Below are positions 8,276 to 16,200 of a stretch of DNA of 64,000 bases, piece by piece (positions within the stretch are counted from its first letter, which is position 1; each line of letters starts with the position of its first letter). The position numbers and the translations under genes are program-made. The stretch lies in the NCBI RefSeq assembly GCF_004803895.1, contig NZ_CP021978.1, forward strand, positions 6,572,001 to 6,636,000, written 5' to 3'. This DNA comes from Streptomyces hawaiiensis. Lineage in GTDB: Bacteria; Actinomycetota; Actinomycetes; Streptomycetales; Streptomycetaceae. Under the pieces are notes generated by a model. That model was not told where the DNA came from and searched no databases. It saw nothing but the letters and a program-made list of their open reading frames with translations.

Positions 8276-8482
8276 ATGACCAGCGAACTCACCCCCCAAG
8301 AGGCAGCCCGAGGGGCGCTGCGGGCGGGGCTCCCCCTCGGGGACGGCCGACATGAAGAAGTGGCCATGACGGCCAACTACATCCACTCCGTGATCAGCAC
8401 GTTGCGCGAGCTCGATTTCGGCGAGACCCCTCCCGCGTCCTCCTACCGAGCCGGACAGGGGAACGCCGATGCAACCGTTTGA
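8276..8482 (+). CDS. AtzG/GatC-like small amidase subunit (DUF4089 type)
   Basis: This 68-residue protein starts with ATG behind GGAAGGAAG and ends inside the next gene (14-base overlap), so the two are translationally coupled. The stretch AGLPLGDGRHEEVAMTANYI, then a helical SVISTLRELDF and a short Pro-rich FGETPPASSYRAG end, has the length, helix order and terminal Pro motif of AtzG-like proteins. AtzG is the small partner that binds and stabilises the amidase AtzE (1-carboxybiuret hydrolase), as GatC does for GatA. The match is by pattern, not alignment. It would be cytoplasmic and form a complex with the amidase encoded immediately downstream. Confidence 0.65.
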   Translation: MTSELTPQEAARGALRAGLPLGDGRHEEVAMTANYIHSVISTLRELDFGETPPASSYRAGQGNADATV

Positions 8483-9860
8483 GCTGTCGCTGACCGAAGC
8501 CTCCCGTGCGGTGCGCGCACGGGAGCTGTCCCCCGTCGAACTCACCGAATCGGTGCTCGCCCGTATTGCCGCCGTCGAAGAACGGCTGGGCGCCTACGTC
8601 ACCGTCGCCGCCGACGCGGCCCTGGCCGCAGCGGTCCGCGCCGAACGGGAGATCTCCGCAAGCGGACCGCGTGGGCCGCTGCACGGGATCCCCATGGCGC
8701 TCAAGGATCTGATCGACGCTGAGGGGATACCCACCACGGCGAGTTCGCACGTCCGGACAGGGCACGTGGCGGAACGCGACAGTCGGGTGGCCGAACGGCT
8801 CGGCGCCGCCGGGGCCGTCCTCCTGGGCAAGACGCACACGCACGAGTTCGCCTACGGCCTGACCACTCCGCAGACGAACAACGCCTGGGACCACAGCCGG
8901 GTCGCGGGAGGGTCGAGCGGCGGCTCGGCGGTAGCCGTCGCCGCCGGCGGGGCGACGTTCGCCATGGGCACGGACACGGGCGGTTCCATCCGGGTGCCTG
9001 CGGCCCTGAACGGCGTGGTGGGCCTCAAGCCGACCTACGGCCTCCTCCCGCGATCCGGCGTGACCTCGCTGTCCTGGTCCCTGGACCATGTGGGCCCTCT
9101 CACCCGCACCGTCCAGGACGCCGCGCTGGTGCTGTCGGCGACCGCCGGCCACGACCCGCGCGACCCGGCGAGCGTGTCCGGCCCCATGCTGGACCGCTTC
9201 CCGGGAGGCGACCTGCGAGGACTGAAGGTCGGCGTACCGCGGAACCACTACTTCGACCGGGTCACGCCCGAGGTCGAGGAGTCCGTACGCGGCGCGATCG
9301 AGCGGCTGGCGGAGCTGGGGGCGGAGCTCGTCGACGTCGAGATCCCGATGGCGCGCTACATCCAGGCCGTTCAGTGGGGGCTCATGGTTCCCGAGGCCAC
9401 GGCGTACCACGAGCGGTCGCTGCGGGCCACCCCCGACCTGTACGCGGCGGACGTTCGCATCCTGCTGGAGGCCGGCGAACTCACCTCTGCGGGCGACTAC
9501 CTCCGCGCCCAACGGGCCCGCACCATGATGCGAGACGCCTGGGCTCGCATGTTCGACGGAATCGACGTCCTCGCCGCGCCGACGGTGCCGATGACCGCCG
9601 CCGAGGCGGGGCAGGAAGCCGTCGAGTGGGCCGATGGCACGACCGAGGCCGTGTCGGACAGCTACGTCCGCCTCTGTGCCCCCGCCAACATCACCGGCGT
9701 CCCGGCCCTCACCCTGCCGGTCGGTCACGACCGCGCCGGACTGCCGATCGGTATGCAGCTGATGGCGCGCCCCTTCCGCGACGCGACGGTGCTCCGTGTG
9801 GGCCGGGTCTACGAGGAGTCGGTGGCCGGCGCGGGGCGGCTTGCTCCCCTCGCCGCCTGA
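8469..9860 (+). CDS. Amidase signature family enzyme (AtzE/GatA-like)
   Basis: This 463-residue enzyme carries the complete amidase-signature triad. Lys79 is in GIPMALKD, the cis-Ser ~149 in AGGSSGGSA, and the nucleophile Ser173 in GTDTGGSIRVPA. The length is normal for the family (450-490). Such enzymes hydrolyse carboxamides to acid plus ammonia in the cytoplasm. Pairing with an AtzG-like subunit suggests an AtzE-like role on a urea- or biuret-type amide, but substrate is inference. The ATG at 8469 overlaps the small-subunit gene by 14 bases. Operator 2 lies upstream of both and matches an operator before the TetR gene at 10003, so expression is probably derepressed by the amide or a product. 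Confidence 0.9.
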   Translation: MQPFELSLTEASRAVRARELSPVELTESVLARIAAVEERLGAYVTVAADAALAAAVRAEREISASGPRGPLHGIPMALKDLIDAEGIPTTASSHVRTGHVAERDSRVAERLGAAGAVLLGKTHTHEFAYGLTTPQTNNAWDHSRVAGGSSGGSAVAVAAGGATFAMGTDTGGSIRVPAALNGVVGLKPTYGLLPRSGVTSLSWSLDHVGPLTRTVQDAALVLSATAGHDPRDPASVSGPMLDRFPGGDLRGLKVGVPRNHYFDRVTPEVEESVRGAIERLAELGAELVDVEIPMARYIQAVQWGLMVPEATAYHERSLRATPDLYAADVRILLEAGELTSAGDYLRAQRARTMMRDAWARMFDGIDVLAAPTVPMTAAEAGQEAVEWADGTTEAVSDSYVRLCAPANITGVPALTLPVGHDRAGLPIGMQLMARPFRDATVLRVGRVYEESVAGAGRLAPLAA

Positions 9861-9970
9861 GGGAGGGCGGACGTGTCAGCCGACATGCGGTTGCGCCGCC
9901 GCAGGGGCGTCCGCCGTGCTCGGGCGCCCGGATACGTAGCCCTGCGGGTCGCCGACGCCGGCCATCGGCT

Positions 9971-9992
9971 AGAAGCAACAAATTCGCATTAA
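9971..9992 (+). promoter_or_regulatory. Operator 3, upstream of the TetR gene
   Basis: AGAAGCAACAAATTCGCATTAA matches operator 2 at 15 of 22 positions, including the AAGCAA and ATTCGC cores. It ends 10 bases before the TetR ATG and overlaps the AAGG ribosome binding site region, so the regulator probably represses itself. Confidence 0.6.
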
Positions 9993-10002
9993 GGTGGATC
10001 GC

Positions 10003-10629
10003 ATGAGTCCCAAGCCCATGGCCCGCCCCGGCGGGCGCAGCGCACGCGTACAGGAGTCCGTCCATGCGGCGGTACGTGAACTCGTAGGGGAGGTGGGCCG
10101 CGACGCGCTCACGGTCCCGATGGTGGCCACTCGGGCGGGCGTGACCCCCTCCACGATCTACCGTCGTTGGGGCGACCTGCAGGAACTCCTGTCCGACGTG
10201 GCTGTCGAACGACTGCGCCCGGAAACGGATCCGGCCGATCTCGGAAGCCTGCGGGCCGATCTCGACGCGTGGGCGGAACAGTTCCTCGACGAGATGGCCT
10301 CACCGCCCGGGCGCGCCTACATCCGGGACGCCCTGCTCGGCGACCCCGACGGCACCAATGCCGGTCAGTGTTCGGCGTATGCCGCAGAGCAGATCGACGC
10401 CGTGTTGGCCCGTGCGGTGCAGCGGGGGGAGCCGGTGCCCGAAACGGAACTGCTGATCGACCGTGTCGTGGCGCCGATCATGTACCGCATCCTCTTCCGC
10501 CCCGGCCGACTGGACGCCGCATACGCGCGCGAGCTCGTGACGAACGCCGTGTACGCCCTGCAGATCGAGGCCGGCGCTCGCCCCACCCAGGCCGCCGCCC
10601 CGCGGCGCTCGAAGAAACCCGACAGCTGA
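10003..10629 (+). CDS. TetR/AcrR-family repressor of the amidase/efflux unit
   Basis: This 208-residue protein has an N-terminal TetR helix-turn-helix: VPMVATRAGVTPSTIYRRWG at residues ~35-54, the classic T-x-STIYRRWG recognition helix. An all-helical C-terminal domain of the TetR_C type follows. ATG 10003 is chosen over GTG 9994 because AAGG lies 8 bases upstream. Three 22-bp sites of one pattern (8145, 8192, 9971) flank the divergent MFS-MBL and AtzG-amidase transcripts and this gene. That makes it the likely repressor of all three; this is inferred from the sites and position. The C-terminus ends in a basic tail (RRSKK). It would act as a cytoplasmic dimer released by an unknown small molecule. 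Confidence 0.88.
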   Translation: MSPKPMARPGGRSARVQESVHAAVRELVGEVGRDALTVPMVATRAGVTPSTIYRRWGDLQELLSDVAVERLRPETDPADLGSLRADLDAWAEQFLDEMASPPGRAYIRDALLGDPDGTNAGQCSAYAAEQIDAVLARAVQRGEPVPETELLIDRVVAPIMYRILFRPGRLDAAYARELVTNAVYALQIEAGARPTQAAAPRRSKKPDS

Positions 10630-11098
10630 CCACTTCGCTCATCGGGCGGTCTGGCCACCGGGCCGTGGAGGCCAAGTGGTTGGCTCGGTCCGGTCGGCGA
10701 GGGCCCCGATCAGCGGCGGGCCGCAGACGAAGCCGCCGTAGCCGATCGAAGTGATCACCCCGGCCCGGGCGGCCGCGTGGGCGGGATCGTCCGAGCCGGC
10801 GCTCAGGCTGAGGGGAGCCGAAGCGCTCCACCAGGCGGTCGGTAGTCGCGCCGGGTAGTCGGGGGACCTCGCCAGCAGGCGGAAGCTGCGGTTGTTCACC
10901 TGCCCGGGCCGGCGACCGGGCCGAGCGTCTGCACGATGGCTGCCCGGATCTCCGCACGCGGTTCCCGTTCCGTGGACAGCGGCGTGTGCATGATCATTCC
11001 CGCCCTTCGGATGTTTCCTTCTCGGGCATAAGCACAAAGCACATTACGTAAGGAACGAATGTTCTCATCGTGTCGCTTGTCCGCGGGCGGACGACGGA
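10630..11098. other. Decayed stretch between TetR and SDR genes
   Basis: No intact gene is present. It holds a minus-strand remnant of an MFS transporter (10680-10840) and, further left on that strand, a short frame beginning near 11000 (MHTPLSTEREPRAEIRAAIV) that ends after ~30 residues. TTACGTAA and GAACGAATGTTC palindromes lie near 11042-11066, upstream of that frame, and may be what remains of its control region. Confidence 0.55.
10680..10840 (-). pseudogene. MFS transporter C-terminal remnant
   Basis: On the minus strand the frame reads AAARAGVITSIGYGGFVCGP followed by PLIGALADRT. This is the span-10/11 signature of YbjJ-like 12-span MFS transporters (A-x-V-T-IGY-x-GF-GPP-IG-LAE). Only ~45 residues are recognisable. 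The upstream part has no spans and the downstream end runs out, so the gene is reduced to a scrap. It is unrelated in detail to the intact MFS genes on either side and marks deletion in this block. Confidence 0.55.
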
Positions 11099-11866
11099 TC
11101 AGGCGGCGGTGAAGCCGCCGTCCGCGGGGAGAACGGCGCCCGTGACGAAGGCGGACCGCGGGGAGACCAGGAAGCACAGGACTTCCGCGATCTCGCGGGG
11201 CTGCGCCACCCTGCCCAGGGGGTGGACGTCCGCGAAGGACGCGAGATAGGCGCGGCTGTCGGGGCGGAAGGTGTCGAGGAAGTCGGTCTCGACAACGCCT
11301 GCGGCGACGAGGTTCGCGCGGATGCCCAGGGGGCCGCCCTCCAGTGCCAGCACCTTGGTCAGCTGGGCGAGAGCCCCCTTCGATGCGCTGTAGGCGACCC
11401 CTTCGGGCAGGCCGACCGTGGACGCGTACGAACCGGTACTGACGATGGCGCCGCCGCCGCGCTCCTCCATGGCCCGGAAGGCTTCGCGGGCGAAGAGGAA
11501 GGCACCGCGGGCGTTGACGTCCATCACGCTGTCCCAGTCCCGTGCAGTGGTGTGCGTGACGGGCTTGTTCAGGGTGCGTCCGGCGTTGTTGACCAGGATG
11601 TCCAGTCCGCCGAAGGCGTCGACGGCGGCACCTACCGCCCGGGTGGCGGATTCTTCCGCGGTGACGTCGCCGGTCACGGTCACGACCCCGGGCAACTCTT
11701 CCGAGAGAACGGCGAGTTCGGGACGTGTGTCGAGGGCGACGACGTGTGCGCCGCGGGTGTGGAGGAGGGATGCGGTCTCCTTGCCGATACCGCGTGCGGC
11801 GCCGGTGACGAGGGCCGTCTTCCCGGCGAACTCGGCGGCTCCGGTGGACGGGGTCGTGGATATCAT
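11099..11866 (-). CDS. SDR-family NAD(P)-dependent oxidoreductase
   Basis: This 255-residue protein is a classical short-chain dehydrogenase. It has the TGAARGIG cofactor motif (residues ~20-28), LVNNAG (~95), a catalytic Ser in STGSYAS (~145), and Tyr-x3-Lys in YSASKG (~160). The C-terminal FVTGAVLPADGGF closes the fold. The ATG at 11866 follows GGGAG. Asp at the end of beta-2 (ALDTR) suggests NAD preference. It lies 79 bases downstream of the DHA2 transporter on the same strand and is probably in its transcript. The substrate is not readable. Confidence 0.9.
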   Translation of the reverse strand: MISTTPSTGAAEFAGKTALVTGAARGIGKETASLLHTRGAHVVALDTRPELAVLSEELPGVVTVTGDVTAEESATRAVGAAVDAFGGLDILVNNAGRTLNKPVTHTTARDWDSVMDVNARGAFLFAREAFRAMEERGGGAIVSTGSYASTVGLPEGVAYSASKGALAQLTKVLALEGGPLGIRANLVAAGVVETDFLDTFRPDSRAYLASFADVHPLGRVAQPREIAEVLCFLVSPRSAFVTGAVLPADGGFTAA

Positions 11867-11945
11867 TTGGGTGCTCCCTGGTGGGGTCGGGTCGGGGGTC
11901 CGTGCGCGGTCACGGACGGCTTCGTGGCCGAAAGGGGGGCCGTCG

Positions 11946-13382
11946 TCAGTGGTCCCGGCTGTCGGGCCGGTGCCGGATGAGGAGCGCGGCGCCCAGGCCG
12001 AAGAGCACGGTGGCGACGATGACGCCGGTACCGAGGCCGTAGCCCCCCAGGGGGTCACCCCGGTTCGTGCGCTGTCCGGCTTCGACGACCGCAGTGACGA
12101 GGGCGAGGACGACGGCACCGCCGATCTGCATGAAGGTGTTGAGCAGGGCTCCCGCCAGCCCTTGGTCACGGTCCGGCACCCCGGTCACGGCGCTCATGTT
12201 CAGCGCGGGAAAGGTCGCCGCGGTGCCGATCCCGTTGACGACCATGACGGGCAGGACCACGGTGAGGAAGGAGCTGTGGGGGCCGATCCGGAAGAACAGC
12301 GCGTAGGACAGCGCGAGGAGCAGCATCCCGGCGGCGATCATCCTGTGCGTTCCGAACCGGGCGGCGAGCCGCCCCGCGAACGGCGCCAGCGCGCCGTTGG
12401 CGAGGCCCAGCGGGACGAAGGCACCGGCGGTCTGCAACGGCGACCAGTCCAGCACGTTCTGCAGGTAGAGCGTGGCGAGGAACGCGAACGATGTGTAGGC
12501 GCCCCACATGGCGAAGATCGTCAGGTTGGCGCCGGCGGTCGTGCGCCGGGTGAGGAAGGACAGCGGGACCAAGGGCCTGCGTGTGCGGGACTCGACCCGC
12601 GCGAACAGGCCGAGCAGACCGGCCGCGGCGAAGAGGAGAACGAGGGTGCGGGCGGACACCCAGCCGTGCGACGGAGCCTGGGTGAGGGCGTAGACCAAGA
12701 GCACCAGGGCTCCGGTGGCCGTCAGCGTGCCAGGAACGTCCATCTTCTCGCGAACGCTGCCCCGGGGGTCCGCCGGGAGCAGGCGCAGCCCCGCGACCAG
12801 CGCGCCCACAGCGATGGGCACAGGGAGCGCGAAGACCAGCCGCCACGACAGTTCGGTCAGTACGCCGCCGAGAACGAGTCCGCCGATGAAGCCGCAGGCG
12901 CCGGCGGTGGCGTACCAGCCGAGGGCACGGCCGCGCCGCGGACCCTCCGGCCAATTGGTGGTGATCAGAGAAAGAGCCGCCGGGGCCAGGAAGCCCGCGG
13001 CGACCCCCTTCACCAGCCGCGCCACGACCAGCACGCCACCGGTCGGAGCGAGCGCTCCCAGCACGCTCACCACGCCGAAGACGGCGACCGCGGTCAGGAA
13101 AGCGCGTCGCCGGCCGAACAGATCGGCGACCCGGCCGCCCAGGAGGAGGAACCCGCCGTAGCCGAGGGCGTAGGCGGACACGACCCACTGCAAGGAGCCC
13201 GAAGCCATGCCCAGGTCACGCTGGATCGCGGGCAGGGCCACGCCCACGTCCGAAAGGTCTATGGCGTCCATGAAATGAGCCGCGCACAGCACCAGCAGGG
13301 CCGGCATGCCGGGTGGCGGGCAGACCTCCGCAACGGCCCCGGTTCCGTCGGCGCCCGTGGCGATCTCGTCGGTCTGCTTCAT
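11946..13382 (-). CDS. MFS transporter, DHA2 (EmrB/QacA) type
   Basis: This 478-residue membrane protein has about 14 hydrophobic segments. Near the N-terminus ALPAIQRDLGMASGSLQWVV (span 1-2 loop) and GRVADLFGRRRAFL (motif A) are characteristic of drug:H+ antiporter family 2. Motif C (GWYATAGACGFIGGLVLGG) follows in span 5. The start ATG at 13382 has AAGGAAGGCAGAGCA upstream. It is the first intact gene of the leftward transcript that includes the SDR at 11099. The XRE regulator at 13906, transcribed away from it, is the likely controller. Confidence 0.9.
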   Translation of the reverse strand: MKQTDEIATGADGTGAVAEVCPPPGMPALLVLCAAHFMDAIDLSDVGVALPAIQRDLGMASGSLQWVVSAYALGYGGFLLLGGRVADLFGRRRAFLTAVAVFGVVSVLGALAPTGGVLVVARLVKGVAAGFLAPAALSLITTNWPEGPRRGRALGWYATAGACGFIGGLVLGGVLTELSWRLVFALPVPIAVGALVAGLRLLPADPRGSVREKMDVPGTLTATGALVLLVYALTQAPSHGWVSARTLVLLFAAAGLLGLFARVESRTRRPLVPLSFLTRRTTAGANLTIFAMWGAYTSFAFLATLYLQNVLDWSPLQTAGAFVPLGLANGALAPFAGRLAARFGTHRMIAAGMLLLALSYALFFRIGPHSSFLTVVLPVMVVNGIGTAATFPALNMSAVTGVPDRDQGLAGALLNTFMQIGGAVVLALVTAVVEAGQRTNRGDPLGGYGLGTGVIVATVLFGLGAALLIRHRPDSRDH

Positions 13383-13482
13383 TGCTCTGCCTTCCTTATG
13401 TGACGGGGCGGCGGCCAGGGGCCCCCACCGCGGCGGACTCCGTTTCCGTGGGCGTGAGAAACGAGGACGCCGGCGCGCCTTC

Positions 13483-13771
13483 TCACGAGGGCTTCTCCGT
13501 CCGGTCCTCGCGGTAGAGCACGAGGTGTTCGTGGTGGAGCACGCCGTCCCTGATGTCGCCCGTGGCGGTGAAGCCGGTGTCGTCGTAGTCGAGGTGGTCG
13601 CCGGTCACCGTGTACCGGCCGGTGTACGCGCTGCGCCGGTCTCCCCGGTCCTCGTCGTAGCGCCCGTCCGGCAACAGCTCCTGGGCGGATCTGACCGCCC
13701 GCGGTCATCCACATGCCGGCCACGTCGGCATGCCCGGAATCGCGGCCGCTCCGCGCATCGCCTGTCATCAC
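13483..13771 (-). pseudogene. Atu4866-domain protein, frameshifted
   Basis: Two overlapping frames on the minus strand together give one small protein. The N-terminal part reads HADVAGMWMTAGGQIR. After a one-base slip in a GGG run (plus-strand 13683-13685) the second frame reads LLPDGRYDEDRGDRRSAYTG and continues with YTVTGDHLDYDDTGFTATGD up to the stop. This is the Atu4866 domain, a small beta-sandwich common next to SDR and XRE genes in actinobacteria. Removing one C from the run (coding strand) gives a continuous frame of ~96 codons, so a recent frameshift or a sequencing error is equally possible. Function unknown. Confidence 0.6.
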
Positions 13772-13843
13772 ATTGCCTTCCTCGGTGGGTGCGGGTGTCT
13801 TGCCCGACCGAGTCTGCGCAGGTCATCGCGGGTGTACCAGGGT

Positions 13844-13880
13844 GCTCTCTGCCTGGGTGCGGCACACCCAGGCAGAGAGC
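13844..13880. promoter_or_regulatory. Perfect 16-bp inverted repeat upstream of the XRE gene
   Basis: GCTCTCTGCCTGGGTG (13844-13859) and its exact reverse complement (13865-13880) flank a 5-base loop. The element ends 25 bases before the XRE start codon and faces the divergent Atu4866/MFS/SDR genes. That fits an operator for the XRE protein; a terminator is unlikely because no gene ends here and no T-run follows. Confidence 0.65.
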
Positions 13881-13905
13881 GGAGCCACTGCCTAGCCTGG
13901 AGGCC

Positions 13906-14757
13906 ATGGACGACAACCATCTCGGGGGATTCCTCCGCGCGCGCCGTACCCACCTGCGGCCACAGGACGTCAACATGGCGAGTCACGGCGTACGCAGGGT
14001 CGCCGGACTGCGCCGCGAGGAGGTCGCCGTCCTGGCCGGCGTGAACGCCGACTACTACACCCGGCTGGAGCAGGGCCGCGAGCGCCATCCCTCGCCACAG
14101 GTGCTGGACGCGCTCAGCCGTGCCCTCCTGCTCGACCGGGACGCCCGCGGCCACCTGCGCCGCCTGGCCGGAGTGTCACCGGACGGCCAAGGCTCCCTCC
14201 ACACCACCGAGCACGTCGGTCCCGCGCTGCGTCAGCTGATGGACGGCTACCCGCACACCCCGGCGTTCGTGATGAGCCGCACCCTCGACCTCCTGGCCGC
14301 CAACGCCCTGGCCGACGCGCTTTACGCCCCCTTCACTCCCGCGGACAACCTGGCCCGCATGACCTTCCTCGACCCAGCCGGACGGGTGTTCTACCAAGAC
14401 TGGGACCGGGCCGCCCAGGCCGCCGTCGCCAATCTGCGCCAGGCGAGCGGCTTCGACCCCGAGCACCCACGTCTGCGAGACCTGGTGGGCACACTGACCG
14501 AACACAGTGCCGCATTCCGGCGGCTGTGGGCGCAGCACACCGTGCGCGGAAAGACCCAGGACGCCAAGCAACTTCTCCACCCGGATGTCGGCCCTCTCGC
14601 CCTCACCTACCAGTCTTTCGACGTCCGGGACGCCCCGGGCCAGCAACTCGTCATCTATCACGCCGAACCGGGCAGCCCCTCCGCGCATGCCCTGGCCCTT
14701 CTCGGCTCCCTGTACGCCGACGGCAGGCGGAACCCGTCCCGTTCCGCCGGACAGTGA
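13906..14757 (+). CDS. XRE-family regulator with MmyB-like ligand domain
   Basis: This 283-residue regulator has an N-terminal helix-turn-helix (GLRREEVAVLAGVNADYYTRL, residues ~36-56), the form typical of the Streptomyces XRE/MmyB group. A ~190-residue MmyB-type ligand-binding domain follows (DGYPHTPAFVMSRTLDLLAA, LARMTFLDPAGRVFYQDWDR). The ATG at 13906 has TGGAGGCC upstream. The perfect palindrome at 13844-13880 lies directly in its promoter. Proteins of this group usually sit beside and control SDR or hydrolase genes. Here the divergent MFS-SDR transcript and the convergent alpha/beta hydrolase are candidates. Confidence 0.9.
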   Translation: MDDNHLGGFLRARRTHLRPQDVNMASHGVRRVAGLRREEVAVLAGVNADYYTRLEQGRERHPSPQVLDALSRALLLDRDARGHLRRLAGVSPDGQGSLHTTEHVGPALRQLMDGYPHTPAFVMSRTLDLLAANALADALYAPFTPADNLARMTFLDPAGRVFYQDWDRAAQAAVANLRQASGFDPEHPRLRDLVGTLTEHSAAFRRLWAQHTVRGKTQDAKQLLHPDVGPLALTYQSFDVRDAPGQQLVIYHAEPGSPSAHALALLGSLYADGRRNPSRSAGQ

Positions 14758-14839
14758 GACCCGTGGCGCGCCCCCGAACAGGAGGGTTCGTGCTCGCGGG
14801 TGTCTTCGGGCCGGATCAGCCGCTCGGCCGCCCCGCAGC

Positions 14840-15661
14840 TCAGGCTGATGCGAAACCAGATGTCAGGCAGGCCAACAACTGGCCGGGCGCGTCTTCCTGG
14901 AGGAGGTGGCCGGCGTCATCGATCCAGTGCAGTTCGGCGTGCGGAACGCGTTCGTGCAGCCACTCGGCGTACTCCGGAGGGAGAATGCGGTCGTCACGGC
15001 CCCAGAGGATCCGCACTGGAATCGACACACCGCCCAGCAGGTGCTCGTACGCGGCCGTGTCCGCCTGCCTGATCTGGCTGTATTGACGGTAGAACGCCGG
15101 CTGCCCTGCCTCCCCCCGCCACGGCGCGAGGAACGTGTCGAGGATTCCCGGCCGGAAGCCGACGTGCGTGGCGTGCCGCAGATGGCTTGCGACCAGCGCT
15201 TCGTGGGCGTAGGCCGGAAGCTTGCGGAAGACTTCCTCGTGCTCCAGGAAGAGCCGGAACAGTCCCCGCTCCCACTCGCCGCCGCTCACCGCGTCGAAGA
15301 GGGTCAGGTCCCGATAGTTCCTCTCCTCCAGCAGCAGGGTCCGCAGCGCTACCGCCCCGCCGATGTCGTGAGCCACGACGCTGGGGCGGGACAGTCCCCA
15401 GTGGTCGAGCAGCTGAGCGAAGTTCCTTGAGTGAGCCGCGAGGCTCAGGTCTTGGCTCTCGTGCTGCTCGGACTGGCCGAAGCCGAGATGGTCGAAGAAG
15501 AAGACCGTGCGGGTACGGGCGAGCGCGGGAGCGATGTCGCGCCACAGGAAGGAGGAGTACGGCGTGCCGTGCACCAGTACGAGTGGGTCTCCGCTGCCCA
15601 AGGCCCCCCACCGCACCACCCCTCCGGGTGTCTCGAATCCCTCGTCCAGCGTCCAGTCCAC
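14840..15661 (-). CDS. Alpha/beta-fold hydrolase with Asp nucleophile (dehalogenase/epoxide hydrolase-like)
   Basis: This ~273-residue hydrolase shows HGTPYSSFLWRD (oxyanion-hole region) and, at the nucleophile elbow, VVAHDIGGAVALR with Asp in place of Ser, as in haloalkane dehalogenases and epoxide hydrolases. The acid is in LWGRDDRILP and the His in DDAGHLLQED. The reaction would go through an ester on the Asp in the cytoplasm; substrate unknown. The start is probably GTG 15661 (or 15664) because GGAGAGGAGAGAA lies just before; the frame is open to 15694. It converges with the XRE gene (83 bases between stops). A copy of dispersed repeat A lies 180 bases before its start. Confidence 0.85.
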   Translation of the reverse strand: MDWTLDEGFETPGGVVRWGALGSGDPLVLVHGTPYSSFLWRDIAPALARTRTVFFFDHLGFGQSEQHESQDLSLAAHSRNFAQLLDHWGLSRPSVVAHDIGGAVALRTLLLEERNYRDLTLFDAVSGGEWERGLFRLFLEHEEVFRKLPAYAHEALVASHLRHATHVGFRPGILDTFLAPWRGEAGQPAFYRQYSQIRQADTAAYEHLLGGVSIPVRILWGRDDRILPPEYAEWLHERVPHAELHWIDDAGHLLQEDAPGQLLACLTSGFASA

Positions 15662-15839
15662 CACTTCTCTCCTCTCCTGCCTCGTGAGCACCACCTTCCA
15701 CGCGGAGCGCTCTTCGATGCCTCAACAGCAAGAACCTGCCGCATTCCCTGAGCCTCGGGCTCGGCAGCTTCATCTTTTGTCTGGTCTTGTCTGGTCGGGT
15801 GGGTGGCGCCCCTCCGTCGCGGTCATCGTGGGGGAGCGG

Positions 15840-15858
15840 TGACGCTCATTTGACGCTC
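15840..15858 (+). repeat. Dispersed repeat A, copy 2
   Basis: TGACGCTCATTTGACGCTC, with both octamers exact. It is followed 42 bases later by TGACCTGCGC (15901-15910), the core of the repeat seen at the methyltransferase stop; the same order with similar spacing recurs at 52965/53025. Confidence 0.75.
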
Positions 15859-15936
15859 CGGACGTTCAGCAGACCGCCGAAGGGTCCCAGAAAGCTCACC
15901 TGACCTGCGCATTCTCGAGGCGTCTACCGATGCGAC

Positions 15937-16002
15937 ATTCTTCCGATGACGCATCATGTGGAGGGCGTGGCGATTCTGGAGCCTGCCGCGGAGGGGCTCT
16001 GA
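15937..16002 (+). pseudogene. Decayed duplicate of the RNA methyltransferase 3' end
   Basis: These 22 codons read ILPMTHHVEGVAILEPAAEG-L-stop against LFPMTSHVECVAILEPAAKG-A-stop in the intact gene at 5307-5372. The following TGACCTGCGG is also shared. Nothing of the gene body precedes it. Third-position differences show an old or foreign copy of the gene end rather than a fresh duplication. It is what an insertion using this gene end as target would leave. Confidence 0.7.
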
Positions 16003-16039
16003 CCTGCGGGTTCTGCTGGATGGTCCAGGCGTGGCGGGT

Positions 16040-16084
16040 ACGCTCGATTTGTTTCCCGAAGTCCATCGCGTGGAGTGCGTCGCA
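16040..16084 (+). pseudogene. Second, more decayed copy of the methyltransferase 3' end
   Basis: The plus frame reads TLDLFPEVHRVECVA, against AFDLFPMTSHVECVA in the intact gene. It lies 37 bases after the first copy and 98 bases before repeat A copy 3 (16182-16200). Similarity stops after the VECVA codons. Confidence 0.5.
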
Positions 16085-16181
16085 GGCTCGCGCCACATGC
16101 CTCACCTGCTGCTTCGAGCAGCGGGGTGCGGGCGATGAGCGCTCTGCCTCGGCTTCGTGAGGGGCGGTTGGGGGCATATCT

Positions 16182-16200
16182 TGACGTTCGTTCGACGCTG
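16182..16200 (+). repeat. Dispersed repeat A, copy 3 (degenerate)
   Basis: TGACGTTCGTTCGACGCTG, followed by CTTCTGATGGGGCGTCACGG. The same extension, with few changes, follows copy 6 at 29974, so the repeat can reach ~40 bases. Confidence 0.55.

Noticed and set aside
9866..9922. GGCGGACG/CGTCCGCC inverted repeat after the amidase as a terminator
   Set aside because: The loop is about 40 bases and there is no T-run; too weak to list.
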